Program-made: the position numbers and the translations under genes
Shown here: piece by piece, positions 9,313-17,534 of the stretch
Position numbering within the stretch: the stretch's first letter is position 1
How the letters are laid out: the number at the start of each line of letters is the position of its first letter
DNA from: Bacillota bacterium
GTDB taxonomy: Bacteria; Bacillota; Sulfobacillia; Sulfobacillales; Sulfobacillaceae
DNA: 64,000 nt
Direction: 5' to 3'
Assembly (NCBI GenBank): GCA_021841025.1
Contig: JAKBWA010000062.1
Coordinates: forward strand, 1-64,000
The notes under the pieces: generated by a model
The model's database searches: none
What the model was told of the DNA's origin: nothing
What the model saw: the letters and a program-made list of their open reading frames with translations, nothing else

Positions 9313-10137
9313 ATGGAAGGACGAGTGAAATCTGCAGATCGTGTGGTGATGGTGTTGTCGGCCATCGCTGACATTCCGGGGGGGCTATCCTTTACCGATC
9401 TATTAAACAAGACAGGTCTGCCGAAAAGCAGTCTTCACGGCATTATTCAGACTATGGTAGTCAATTCGATGATCACGTACGATGATGTCACCCGAGTATA
9501 CTACTTTGGACCCAAGATGTGGGAATTGGCGATGAAATATTATGATCGGCTTCATTTGGTCCCTTTAGCCTGGCCTTATGTCGAACGGTTGCGGGATACC
9601 TGCGGACAAACTGTGCAGATGGCTGTGTTGGAAGGACAAGATGTGCTTTACGTGGCTAAAGCTGAATCCCACCGTCCGTTGCAAATGGCATCCTATGTGG
9701 GCAGCAGATTGCCGGCTTATGCGACGGGATTAGGGAAAGCTCTCTTAGCCACTATGGCAAGTTCTCGCCTTCGAACCATTTTTCCCAAGGAACCTTGGCG
9801 TGCTTTCACCAAAATGACCATCACGCGTTATGATGACTTGCTTGAGAAGTTGCAACAAATTCGTGAAAAGGGATTTGCCGAAGATATAGGAGAATATTCG
9901 CCCGATATCAGGTGCCTTGCCTATCCTGTCCTAGGGCTGGAAAATATGGGCGTCGCCGCCATTAGTGTGTCGATTTCTGCCGATGAGTTTGCATCGGTGG
10001 ATAAAGGTGATGTGGTTCAGGCTCTGCACCGCGAGTGTCACCTTTTGGCCAGACGCTTAGGGAGTACTGACCCGGAAGCGTGGCGCCAGGGTACTGAAAT
10101 TGAGTTTTCGCCCTCCGTTCGCGAAAAGTTACTGTGA
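9313..10137 (+). CDS. IclR-family transcriptional regulator
   Basis: N-terminal winged helix (A-D-R-V-V-M-V-L-S-A-I with G-L-P-K-S-S-L-H-G recognition region, about residues 8-60) and a C-terminal ligand-binding domain (V-Q-M-A-V-L-E-G-Q-D-V-L-Y-V, G-T/S-R-L-P-A-Y-A-T-G-L-G-K-A-L-L-A, Y-S-P-D-I-R-C-L-A-Y-P-V), all in family order. AGGAGG at 9301-9306 sets the start at ATG 9313; earlier in-frame codons lack a site. It sits immediately upstream of the alpha-galactosidase gene and probably controls the GH36-GH37-transporter-GH78 block through the repeated motif at 10155 and 13852. That link is inference. Confidence 0.92.
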   Translation: MEGRVKSADRVVMVLSAIADIPGGLSFTDLLNKTGLPKSSLHGIIQTMVVNSMITYDDVTRVYYFGPKMWELAMKYYDRLHLVPLAWPYVERLRDTCGQTVQMAVLEGQDVLYVAKAESHRPLQMASYVGSRLPAYATGLGKALLATMASSRLRTIFPKEPWRAFTKMTITRYDDLLEKLQQIREKGFAEDIGEYSPDIRCLAYPVLGLENMGVAAISVSISADEFASVDKGDVVQALHRECHLLARRLGSTDPEAWRQGTEIEFSPSVREKLL

Positions 10138-10154
10138 AAAAAACCTTTAACGGA

Positions 10155-10178
10155 GAACTTATGTTCTCCATAGTGAAC
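10155..10178. promoter_or_regulatory. Candidate operator, copy 1 (GAAC-N4-GTTC-N8-GAAC)
   Basis: GAAC-TTAT-GTTC lies inside a perfect 7-bp hairpin (GGAGAAC 10152-10158 with GTTCTCC 10163-10169), followed eight bases later by another GAAC at 10175-10178. The same three-half-site layout occurs at 13852-13875, where the inner 12-mer is the exact reverse complement. It sits 42 bases before the GH36 start codon. Binding by the adjacent IclR protein is inferred. The core also resembles a Gram-positive LexA box. Confidence 0.55.
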
Positions 10179-10220
10179 ACTTAGCCAAAGATCACATTAC
10201 GCCAGGATCAGGAGGATGTT

Positions 10221-12473
10221 ATGCCGATCGAGATAGATCGCGACCATTTGATCTTTCATTTAAACGGCCCTGATTCCAGCTACGTGATGGCAATAACCCC
10301 GCAAGGATACCTTGCGCATCTGTACTGGGGAAAACGTCTGGCTGCTTCACCCACACTGTTGAGGGTTCTGCCGTTAATGTCCCGACCTTTTTCCGTGACC
10401 CGAGAGCGAGATTCATCATGGTCTTTGGATTTGCTTCCGCAGGAATATCCCGGTTTGGGGCATGGCGACTTGCGTGCTCCGGCCTATCAGGTTCTCTTGG
10501 ACGATGGGACAATGGTGTTAGATCCCAAATATCAAACACATCGGGTTATGGCCGGCAAGCCAACTCTGAACCAATTGCCTCATATTCGCGTGGAATCATC
10601 AGAGATGGCCGAAAGTCTCGAGATTGAATTGGAAGATAGCTATTCCCAACTTCATATTACGCTCCTCTATACGGTCTTCACCCATCTGGACGTAGTGGTC
10701 CGTTCTGTGCGATTTGTTAATCACTCGGGTCATTCTATGCGAATTCTGAGAGCTTTGTCTGCTACGGTGGATTTTTTAGAACATCCTTGGGATATTATTT
10801 CGTTGCCAGGGGCCTGGGGGCGTGAGCGGGTGATTCAAAGAAGCCCTTTAGGACAAGGGATGATATCGGCGGAAAGCAGGTGCGGCATATCGAGTCATCA
10901 GGCCAATCCTTTTTGGGCTATGCTAAGCCCTGACACGACCGAAGAAACGGGGGAAGTGTTCGCCTTCAACTTGGTTTACAGCGGTAATTTTTTGGTTTTT
11001 TCGGAAATGGATCAGTATCACCAAGTTCGCAGCGGAATAGGGATCAATCCCTTGGACTTTTCGTGGCTATTAGAACCCCACGAGACATTTCAGACTCCTG
11101 AAGCGGTATTAGTTTATTCGGATAAGGGACTCGAAACAATGTCCTGGAATTTTCACGCCCTTTATGGCGAACATTTAAACCAAGGGCAGTGGCAACACCG
11201 GGAAAGGCCTATTGTCATTAATAATTGGGAGGCCACCTATTTTTCTTTTACGGAAGAAAAATTGCTGGATATTGCTAAGGCAGCCGCGAATCTGGGCATT
11301 GAACTGTTTGTTTTAGATGACGGTTGGTTTGCACAGCGCAATGATGATAGACACTCACTTGGCGACTACGAGGTCAATCTCGAGAAACTGCCACGAGGCC
11401 TTGGAGTGCTGGCAGAAGAAATCAATCGGCGAGGGCTCGCTTTTGGCTTGTGGGTCGAACCGGAAATGGTTTCTCCCGACAGTGATTTGTACCGACAGCA
11501 TCCTGATTGGTGTTTGCAAGTGTCCCACCGCGCGTCCTCGTGGGGCCGAAATCAGCTTGTGCTCGATCTCTCGCGCGAGGATGTGCAAAACTGGATCATC
11601 AAGACCTTGTCCAAGGTGTTTCAGAAGGCCAATATTGCGTATGTGAAGTGGGATATGAACCGCAGTTTAACGGAAATGGGTTCGCCCTGGCTGCCTGAAA
11701 AACGCCGGCAAGAAACCGCTCACCGCTATGTGCTGGGCCTTTACCGGATTCTTGATGTGTTAACCGGTCTTTTTCCCCAGATCTTGTTTGAAGGTTGCTC
11801 GGGTGGCGGAGGGCGGTTTGACCCAGGAATCCTCTATTATATGCCGCAAATTTGGACGAGTGACACTACAGATGCAGCTGAGAGAGCAAAAATCCAATAC
11901 GGAACCAGTGTTGTCTACCCACCTGCGGTTATGACGGCTCATGTCTCAGGAGTACCGAATCATCAACTGGGCCGGATCATGCCTTGGGATGCCCGGCACT
12001 GGATGGCGATGTCGGCTAATTTTGGCTATGAGCTGGATCTTGCCGCACTCACGCCCAACGAACGCACTGAAGCAATAGAATATATTCAATTTTATAAGAA
12101 CACGTTGCGTAAGCTGGTGCAATGGGGGCGTTTTTCCCGCTTGCAAGATCCTTTCACTACCGGTGGGGTGTCTTGGATGTTTTCCGACGGTGAGGGTAAC
12201 GAAATCGTGGTGATTTACCTTTGCTTAAGAACAGAGGTCAATTCCATTCGCACGTGGATTAAGCTGCGTCATTTGCACCCGGCCGCGCGTTATCATATCC
12301 GCTGTTTCGGAGAAAAACAAGAAGCCCAGGATTCGTGGGTAGTCCTGGGAGGTGATGAGCTGATGAGTGTGGGCTTATCTGTGTGGCCTGGTTACGACGG
12401 TTTTGCCCGGGCGTGGCACCTCATTCGGGACAAAAAGAGAGTGGCCCCGGATTCCAACGATCTGCTCTCTTGA
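10221..12473 (+). CDS. Alpha-galactosidase, GH36
   Basis: Hydrolyses terminal alpha-1,6-galactose from raffinose, melibiose or stachyose-type sugars. At 750 residues it has the full GH36 layout: N-terminal beta-sandwich (1-320), catalytic barrel (about 330-640) and C-terminal sheet. Seen: D-D-G-W-F near 374, the nucleophile block V-K-W-D-M-N-R near 480, and the acid/base region C-S-G-G-G-G-R-F-D-P-G ... W-T-S-D-T-T-D-A near 530-555. There is no signal peptide, so it acts inside the cell on imported sugar. ATG 10221 follows a CAGGAGGATG-type site. Released galactose would enter the galT-galK-galM pathway encoded 2 kb upstream. Confidence 0.94.
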   Translation: MPIEIDRDHLIFHLNGPDSSYVMAITPQGYLAHLYWGKRLAASPTLLRVLPLMSRPFSVTRERDSSWSLDLLPQEYPGLGHGDLRAPAYQVLLDDGTMVLDPKYQTHRVMAGKPTLNQLPHIRVESSEMAESLEIELEDSYSQLHITLLYTVFTHLDVVVRSVRFVNHSGHSMRILRALSATVDFLEHPWDIISLPGAWGRERVIQRSPLGQGMISAESRCGISSHQANPFWAMLSPDTTEETGEVFAFNLVYSGNFLVFSEMDQYHQVRSGIGINPLDFSWLLEPHETFQTPEAVLVYSDKGLETMSWNFHALYGEHLNQGQWQHRERPIVINNWEATYFSFTEEKLLDIAKAAANLGIELFVLDDGWFAQRNDDRHSLGDYEVNLEKLPRGLGVLAEEINRRGLAFGLWVEPEMVSPDSDLYRQHPDWCLQVSHRASSWGRNQLVLDLSREDVQNWIIKTLSKVFQKANIAYVKWDMNRSLTEMGSPWLPEKRRQETAHRYVLGLYRILDVLTGLFPQILFEGCSGGGGRFDPGILYYMPQIWTSDTTDAAERAKIQYGTSVVYPPAVMTAHVSGVPNHQLGRIMPWDARHWMAMSANFGYELDLAALTPNERTEAIEYIQFYKNTLRKLVQWGRFSRLQDPFTTGGVSWMFSDGEGNEIVVIYLCLRTEVNSIRTWIKLRHLHPAARYHIRCFGEKQEAQDSWVVLGGDELMSVGLSVWPGYDGFARAWHLIRDKKRVAPDSNDLLS

Positions 12474-12552
12474 CCCATGAGTCAAGGAGAAGGGATAACA
12501 AAAGGACTGATGGTGAAACAAATATCACGGCCCTGAAAGCAAAGGAGTTATC

Positions 12553-13755
12553 ATGCCATTCTTAAGTGAGGAAGAAAAAATCTCCGCATGGGAGTTGTAT
12601 CAGCGCATTGCCGGTTGGTGGCATGAGGATCAGAGGCATGGCAACTTATCTGAGGATACATGGATCCCTCTGCCGCGCGCGTATATCACCCCTGGCGGCC
12701 AGGAATCAGTGTTCCCGGAGCTTTATTATTGGGATTCTTACTTCATTGTGCGAGGACTTTTGGCGCATGATGAAGTGATGATGGCGCGCGATCAAATTGA
12801 CAACTTGCTGGATTTGGCCGCACGCTTCGGATTTGTGCCCAACGGCAATCGGAGTTTTTATCTCACGCGCTCCCAACCGCCCCTTCTAACAGCTATGGCG
12901 AAGGCCTATTACACTTATACGAAAAATCGCCGATGGCTTAACGAATCCTTGGAATGGATGGTCAAGGAATTGGCCTATTGGTTTGATGGCCCTCATTGCC
13001 CTCAAGGTGATTTGGCCCGGTGGTTTGATTTAGGGGATCCGGGGCTGTCTGCTGAATTGGCTAGTGAAGCAGAATCAGGATGGGACTTTACCGCGAGGTT
13101 TGAAGGCGATGCCAGACGTTTTTATGCTGTGGACCTTAACGCATTATTGTACGGAATGATGCGAGATCTGAGTTTTTTTGCCGAGGAACTCGGTAAAGGG
13201 CAAGAAGCTTTGCAATACCGTCAGCGAGCCCAGAACTTCTTACGGCAAATGCACCGCGTATTGTGGGATCCGGTGCATGGGGAGTATCGCGACTGGAATT
13301 TTGAAGTTGGCACCTTTAGTTCGGTATCGTCTTTGGCATCCTTTTACCCCTTATGGACACGCTGTGCATCCGATAGTCAAGCCCGGAAGCTTTCGACTCG
13401 CGTGACTGACTTTTCCAGATCCTGTGGACTCGTCGCTACAGATCGTATCTATCCTAGTCCCCATCCCCAATTCGATTTTGTGCAGTGGGGAGATCCCATT
13501 ATGTGGGCTCCTTTGCAACTCATTGTGGCGGAAGGCCTCAAAGGATATGGGTTCACCGTCTATGCCCAAGACATCGCGCAAACTTATTTGCGCGTGATCT
13601 TAAAGAGGTACCAAGAAACAGGCAAACTCTATGAAAAATACCATGCAGAGACGGGAAACGAGGATGTTCCCCAGGAACGCTATCCGAATCCCCCATTTCA
13701 TGGCTGGTCAGCAGGCGTGTTTGCGGTGTTTGCCAAAGAAATAATGGCGTTCTAA
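12553..13755 (+). CDS. GH37 trehalase-family glycoside hydrolase
   Basis: A 400-residue (alpha/alpha)6-barrel enzyme. The first trehalase signature is recognisable (T-P-G-G-Q-E-S-V-F-P-E-L-Y-Y-W-D-S-Y near residues 46-62), as is P-N-G-N-R-S-F-Y-L-T-R-S-Q-P-P. The second signature is altered: F-V-Q-W-G-D-P-I-M-W-A-P in place of Q-W-D-x-P-x-G-W-A-P. The protein is shorter than classic trehalases (about 540). The C-terminal E-D-V-P-Q-E-R-Y ... H-G-W-S region holds a candidate catalytic Glu. There is no signal peptide. Its place among galactoside and rhamnoside genes leaves open a substrate other than trehalose. Confidence 0.85.
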   Translation: MPFLSEEEKISAWELYQRIAGWWHEDQRHGNLSEDTWIPLPRAYITPGGQESVFPELYYWDSYFIVRGLLAHDEVMMARDQIDNLLDLAARFGFVPNGNRSFYLTRSQPPLLTAMAKAYYTYTKNRRWLNESLEWMVKELAYWFDGPHCPQGDLARWFDLGDPGLSAELASEAESGWDFTARFEGDARRFYAVDLNALLYGMMRDLSFFAEELGKGQEALQYRQRAQNFLRQMHRVLWDPVHGEYRDWNFEVGTFSSVSSLASFYPLWTRCASDSQARKLSTRVTDFSRSCGLVATDRIYPSPHPQFDFVQWGDPIMWAPLQLIVAEGLKGYGFTVYAQDIAQTYLRVILKRYQETGKLYEKYHAETGNEDVPQERYPNPPFHGWSAGVFAVFAKEIMAF

Positions 13756-13811
13756 TTTAGGGCGGTGAGCATCTTTCGGGGTGAAAATATGACGCTATTA
13801 GTCGGAGATTA

Positions 13812-13838
13812 TTGATTTTATTAATTCACTATTATAAA
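13812..13838 (+). promoter_or_regulatory. Candidate promoter of the lost transporter operon
   Basis: TTGATT at 13812-13817 and TATAAA at 13833-13838 are 15 bases apart, a little short, in AT-rich DNA. The motif at 13852-13875 lies just downstream, where a bound repressor would block initiation or early elongation. Confidence 0.4.
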
Positions 13839-13851
13839 TAGTATCAATCGC

Positions 13852-13875
13852 GAACATAAGTTCATGTTTGTGAAC
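13852..13875. promoter_or_regulatory. Candidate operator, copy 2 (GAAC-N4-GTTC-N8-GAAC)
   Basis: GAAC-ATAA-GTTC followed by eight bases and GAAC. Spacing and half-sites are identical to the copy at 10155-10178, and both copies have GT immediately before the third GAAC. It lies 28 bases before the TTG start of the transporter remnant. Confidence 0.55.
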
Positions 13876-13903
13876 GAGGAAAACATAGTGAGGAGGAATT
13901 GAT

Positions 13904-14012
13904 TTGAACACAGTGTCTCGGATTGCGACGGGGGTGGTTGTCGCGGTTGAGGGAGCGGCGGGAGTGGGTGCGTGTGGAAGTGCCGCGGCCCCGAAAACTA
14001 CTGCAACATTTT
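13904..14012 (+). pseudogene. Solute-binding lipoprotein, 5' remnant
   Basis: A strong AGGAGG (13891-13896) and TTG 13904 open a frame that begins like a secreted substrate-binding lipoprotein: a hydrophobic stretch and a lipobox-like G-V-G-A-C-G-S near residues 20-26, followed by A/T/P-rich linker residues. After about 36 codons the frame loses sense and the next one over continues as the C-terminal part of an ABC ATPase. This looks like the 5' end of the first gene of a transporter operon, joined by deletion to its last gene. The hydrophobic core contains a Glu (V-A-V-E-G-A), which may itself be a defect. Confidence 0.65.
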
Positions 14013-14763
14013 TAGTGGTATTGCCAAGCCCAATCGGCTCTTGTTCCAGAAATTTCAATCCGTTTTCCCCTACGGATTTGCCAGGTACAACCGTCGTCAG
14101 CAGTTGCAACGCCCATTACAGCTGATTACCAATACGCGCTATAATATAGAGAGTTTGCTTGAGGCCGTTGGTTTGTCTCGTGACTTACAACATAAGTTAC
14201 CTCACGAGTTGTCGGGGGGGCAGCGTCAGCGAGTGGTAATTGCTCGTGCGATGGCGTTGAATCCTGAGATTATTGTCGCTGACGAGCCCATCTCTATGCT
14301 TGACGTTTCTATACGCGCGAGTATTTTGTTCTTAATGAATGACCTGAGAACCCGTTATCAGGTGAGTTACCTCTATATAACCCCTGATCTGGCTTCGGCA
14401 CGGTTTTTCTCGGATCGCATCATGGTTATGTATGGTGGGCATCTAGTTGAAATAGCTGATTCGTCGGAATTAATTCGCCGTCCGTCCCATCCTTATACCC
14501 AGTTGCTGTTAGCCGCCACGCCAAGTAAACATCGCAAAAAGACGACCTTGCCGCAAAAGGGTTATGGCGTCCCCAATTTATGGTCCACGCAAAAGGGGTG
14601 CCCGTTCGCACCTCGGTGTCTTTACGTTCAGGATGCCTGTCATGTCACCCGTCCACCCTGGACTTGGATAACCTCAACACATGGCGTTGCTTGTTTTGCG
14701 TGGGACCAATTCAGAATTGGTGCGGGTGCCAAGAACCATATAAAATTTGAGAATATACCATGA
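14012..14763 (+). pseudogene. Oligopeptide/dipeptide ABC transporter ATPase, truncated
   Basis: The C-terminal two thirds of an OppF/DppF-type ATPase. The ABC signature (E-L-S-G-G-Q-R-Q-R-V), Walker B (I-I-V-A-D-E-P) and the C-terminal peptide-transporter motif with G-C-P-F-A-P-R-C are intact. Walker A is absent and the Q-loop region is scrambled. The switch histidine is replaced (I-T-P-D-L instead of I-T-H-D-L). The protein could not hydrolyse ATP normally. It ends 22 bases before the GH78 gene. Family members also import plant-derived oligosaccharides, which would fit the neighbouring hydrolases; the permease genes are missing from the window. Confidence 0.85.
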
Positions 14764-14785
14764 ATGAACCGGAGGGATAGCATCA

Positions 14786-17479
14786 ATGCCGGATTTGCTG
14801 GCAACGGACTTGACGGCTGTAAATTTAAAGGTTGAATATTTGCCAAATCCCCTGGGGCTCGACGTCTTTAATCCAAGATTCAACTGGAGTGTTCAAGGCC
14901 AGGGCAGAAATCGCAAACAAAGTGCCTACCAGATAACCGTATTGTCTCAGTCTAATCCTCCTGCCGTCGTATGGGATACGAAGAAGGTTGTCTCCTCTGA
15001 CACCCTTCACATCGCTTATCAAGGTCTTCCGTTGAAGCCTAAAAAGCGATACACCTGGCAAGTTCGAATTTGGGACGAGAAGGATCGGGGATCGCGGGTT
15101 ACCTCGTCGTGGTGGGAAACGGGGATGTTGCATCAAGAAGAATGGTCGGCAAAATGGATCGGAAGTGCTGGAAAAAAAGCGGGAGAGCAGGAGTTTACGG
15201 ACCGTTCCCCCCCGGAAACGGAACTGGCTCCCGGCGTATTTATTCGCAAGGTCTTTAATCTCAACACGTCTGTGAAGCGGGCCAGACTGTATGCTTCTGC
15301 TTTAGGACTTTACATGCCTTTTATCAATGGCAGGCGGATTAGTCCCGACCTGTTCACGCCCGGATGGACCGATTACACCCAGCGCCTTACCTACCAAACC
15401 TATGACATCACGCCCTATCTGCTCTCGGGAAGCAATGCGCTGGGAGTGATTCTAGGAGAGGGTTGGTACAGTGGATCTGTGGGTTTTAGGACAAAGAAAC
15501 CCCGCCATCACTATGGAGACCATCCTCTTTTTATCGCTCAAATTGAATGGGTCGATGAAAAAGGGTGCCTGGGCCGCGTCGTGAGTGATGGGACTTGGCG
15601 CTATCAAGACAAGGGCCCGATACGATATTCGGATTTCTTGGCAGGGGAATACTATGATGCCCGTTGTGAAATGCCTGGCTGGGCTAGTGAGCCGTTTGAC
15701 GAGGGAAACTGGGAGAATGTGCAAGAAGCTGTTCGTATAAAGCCTGTTCCTCTGTATGGGGAAAAGACGTTGCCTGTGAGGATTACCGAGATGCGTCTGC
15801 CGCAAAATGTTAGACGATTCTCTGCGTTGCGCCAGATTGTCGATTTCGGCCAAAATATGGCAGGATGGGTACGCATTAAAGTTAAAGGACCGACAGGTGC
15901 CAGACTCCAACTGCGGTTTGCCGAAATGCTGACAGAAGAGAAAGAACTCTATACGGCCAACTTCCGCTCCGCGAAAAATACGGACACCTTTATATTGCGA
16001 GGAGACGGAGTAGAGAGTTGGGAGCCACATTTTACGATTCATGGGTTTCGCTATGTAGAAATTTCTTCGAATTCAGCTGAGGTGTGTTTTGAGCAAATCG
16101 CCGCCTGTGTGATTCATAATGACTTACCTGGGACTGGAGAGTTTCAGTGTTCCAGTGAAATGGTTAATCAATTGCAACGAAATATCCAGTGGAGCCAGCG
16201 CAGTAATTTTGTGAGCATTCCCACAGATTGTCCGCAACGCGACGAAAGACTCGGATGGTTGGCTGATGCCCATATTTTCGCTAGAACGGCCATGTTCAAT
16301 ATGGATGTTTCCAGTTTCTTCACCAAATGGCTCGATGATGTTAAAGATGCGCAATCCCCGGAAGGGGCCTTTTCGGTGGTCGCGCCCAGACTGGTGGACG
16401 AAGGAGACGGGGCGCCGGGATGGGGAGACGCGGGCATTATCCTTCCCTGGACTATGTACTTAGTCTATGGCGACAGGAGGATATTGGAAGTCCTTTATCC
16501 TGCCATGGCGAAGTGGCTTGACTATATCGGCGAGGTGAATCCCCAGTATTTGTGGGTGAACCGCCGGAATCATGATTTTGGCGACTGGCTGGCCCTTGGG
16601 GAGGAGACGCCGAAAGAACTGATTGCCACCGCCTTTTGGGCCTATGATGCGTGTTTGATGAGCCGGATAGCGAAGATTTTGGGCAAAAGTGATGAGGCTA
16701 GAAGTTACCGGTCGTTATTTCGCCGCATCCAAAGTGCATTTGTGGACGCGTTCGTCGCCGCTGATGGAGAGATTCAAGGAAATACCGAGAGTGCCTATGC
16801 CATGGCTCTTTTTATGCATCTTCTTCCGCGTGCCTTGCGACAGAACGCAGGAAAAAAATTGGTGAGTGCTATAAAGGATCGGCACAATCATGTCTCCACC
16901 GGGTTTCTCGGCATCAGCTATCTTCTTCCTGCTCTGAGCCACAGTGCTCACGATGAGGTGGCTTATCAGCTTCTCTTGAATACGACCTATCCCTCCTGGG
17001 GATACCAGATTCTTAATGGGGCGACAACATTGTGGGAACGGTGGAACGGGTGGACTCGCAACCAGGGGTTTCACCCGTCCGATCTGAATTCTTTTAATCA
17101 TTATGCCTTCGGCTCTGTCGGCGATTGGCTCTACCGTTTTGCTGCTGGCATTGACACCGACCCGAGATACCCTGGATACCAGCACATTGTCATTCGACCG
17201 CGCATAGGCCCATTAAACTGGGTCAAAGCCTCATATGACTCAATTCACGGACGGATTACCGTATTTTGGACAGTGGCGGGGAATGATTTGACCCTGGATG
17301 TCAGTATTCCGGTCAATACCACCGCCACCATTTATTTTCCCTTAACTGAAGATCGGCAGATTCTTGAGGATGAACTGTCGGCAGCAAAGGCGTCAGGGGT
17401 CCTCAATTATCGTCGTAATTCCCATGGTACCATCATAGACATTGGATCTGGACACTACCATTTTGTTTCCGAGAGGTAA
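14786..17479 (+). CDS. Alpha-L-rhamnosidase, GH78
   Basis: An 897-residue enzyme that removes terminal alpha-L-rhamnose from plant glycosides or polysaccharides. Domains in order: N-terminal Ig-like/beta domains with the V-E-Y-L-P-N-P-L-G-L-D opening and W-x-A-K-W-I-G block, a jelly-roll module, then the (alpha/alpha)6 catalytic domain. That domain has I-P-T-D-C-P-Q-R-D-E-R-L-G-W near 480 (general acid region) and a W-E-R-W-N block near 750 with a conserved Glu. There is no signal peptide, so it is intracellular. ATG 14786 follows CCGGAGGG. It is the last gene of the IclR-linked block. Confidence 0.94.
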   Translation: MPDLLATDLTAVNLKVEYLPNPLGLDVFNPRFNWSVQGQGRNRKQSAYQITVLSQSNPPAVVWDTKKVVSSDTLHIAYQGLPLKPKKRYTWQVRIWDEKDRGSRVTSSWWETGMLHQEEWSAKWIGSAGKKAGEQEFTDRSPPETELAPGVFIRKVFNLNTSVKRARLYASALGLYMPFINGRRISPDLFTPGWTDYTQRLTYQTYDITPYLLSGSNALGVILGEGWYSGSVGFRTKKPRHHYGDHPLFIAQIEWVDEKGCLGRVVSDGTWRYQDKGPIRYSDFLAGEYYDARCEMPGWASEPFDEGNWENVQEAVRIKPVPLYGEKTLPVRITEMRLPQNVRRFSALRQIVDFGQNMAGWVRIKVKGPTGARLQLRFAEMLTEEKELYTANFRSAKNTDTFILRGDGVESWEPHFTIHGFRYVEISSNSAEVCFEQIAACVIHNDLPGTGEFQCSSEMVNQLQRNIQWSQRSNFVSIPTDCPQRDERLGWLADAHIFARTAMFNMDVSSFFTKWLDDVKDAQSPEGAFSVVAPRLVDEGDGAPGWGDAGIILPWTMYLVYGDRRILEVLYPAMAKWLDYIGEVNPQYLWVNRRNHDFGDWLALGEETPKELIATAFWAYDACLMSRIAKILGKSDEARSYRSLFRRIQSAFVDAFVAADGEIQGNTESAYAMALFMHLLPRALRQNAGKKLVSAIKDRHNHVSTGFLGISYLLPALSHSAHDEVAYQLLLNTTYPSWGYQILNGATTLWERWNGWTRNQGFHPSDLNSFNHYAFGSVGDWLYRFAAGIDTDPRYPGYQHIVIRPRIGPLNWVKASYDSIHGRITVFWTVAGNDLTLDVSIPVNTTATIYFPLTEDRQILEDELSAAKASGVLNYRRNSHGTIIDIGSGHYHFVSER

Positions 17480-17534
17480 AACCAGGTACGATTGGTGCCG
17501 TACAATAAGGGGAGATGATGAAAGAGGTGAATGG

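Noticed and set aside
10155-10166. GAAC-N4-GTTC as a Gram-positive LexA (SOS) box
   Set aside because: The core fits loosely, but both copies sit in front of sugar genes next to an IclR regulator and share an extra GAAC at the same distance, which a LexA box does not need. I keep it as an alternative rather than the main call.
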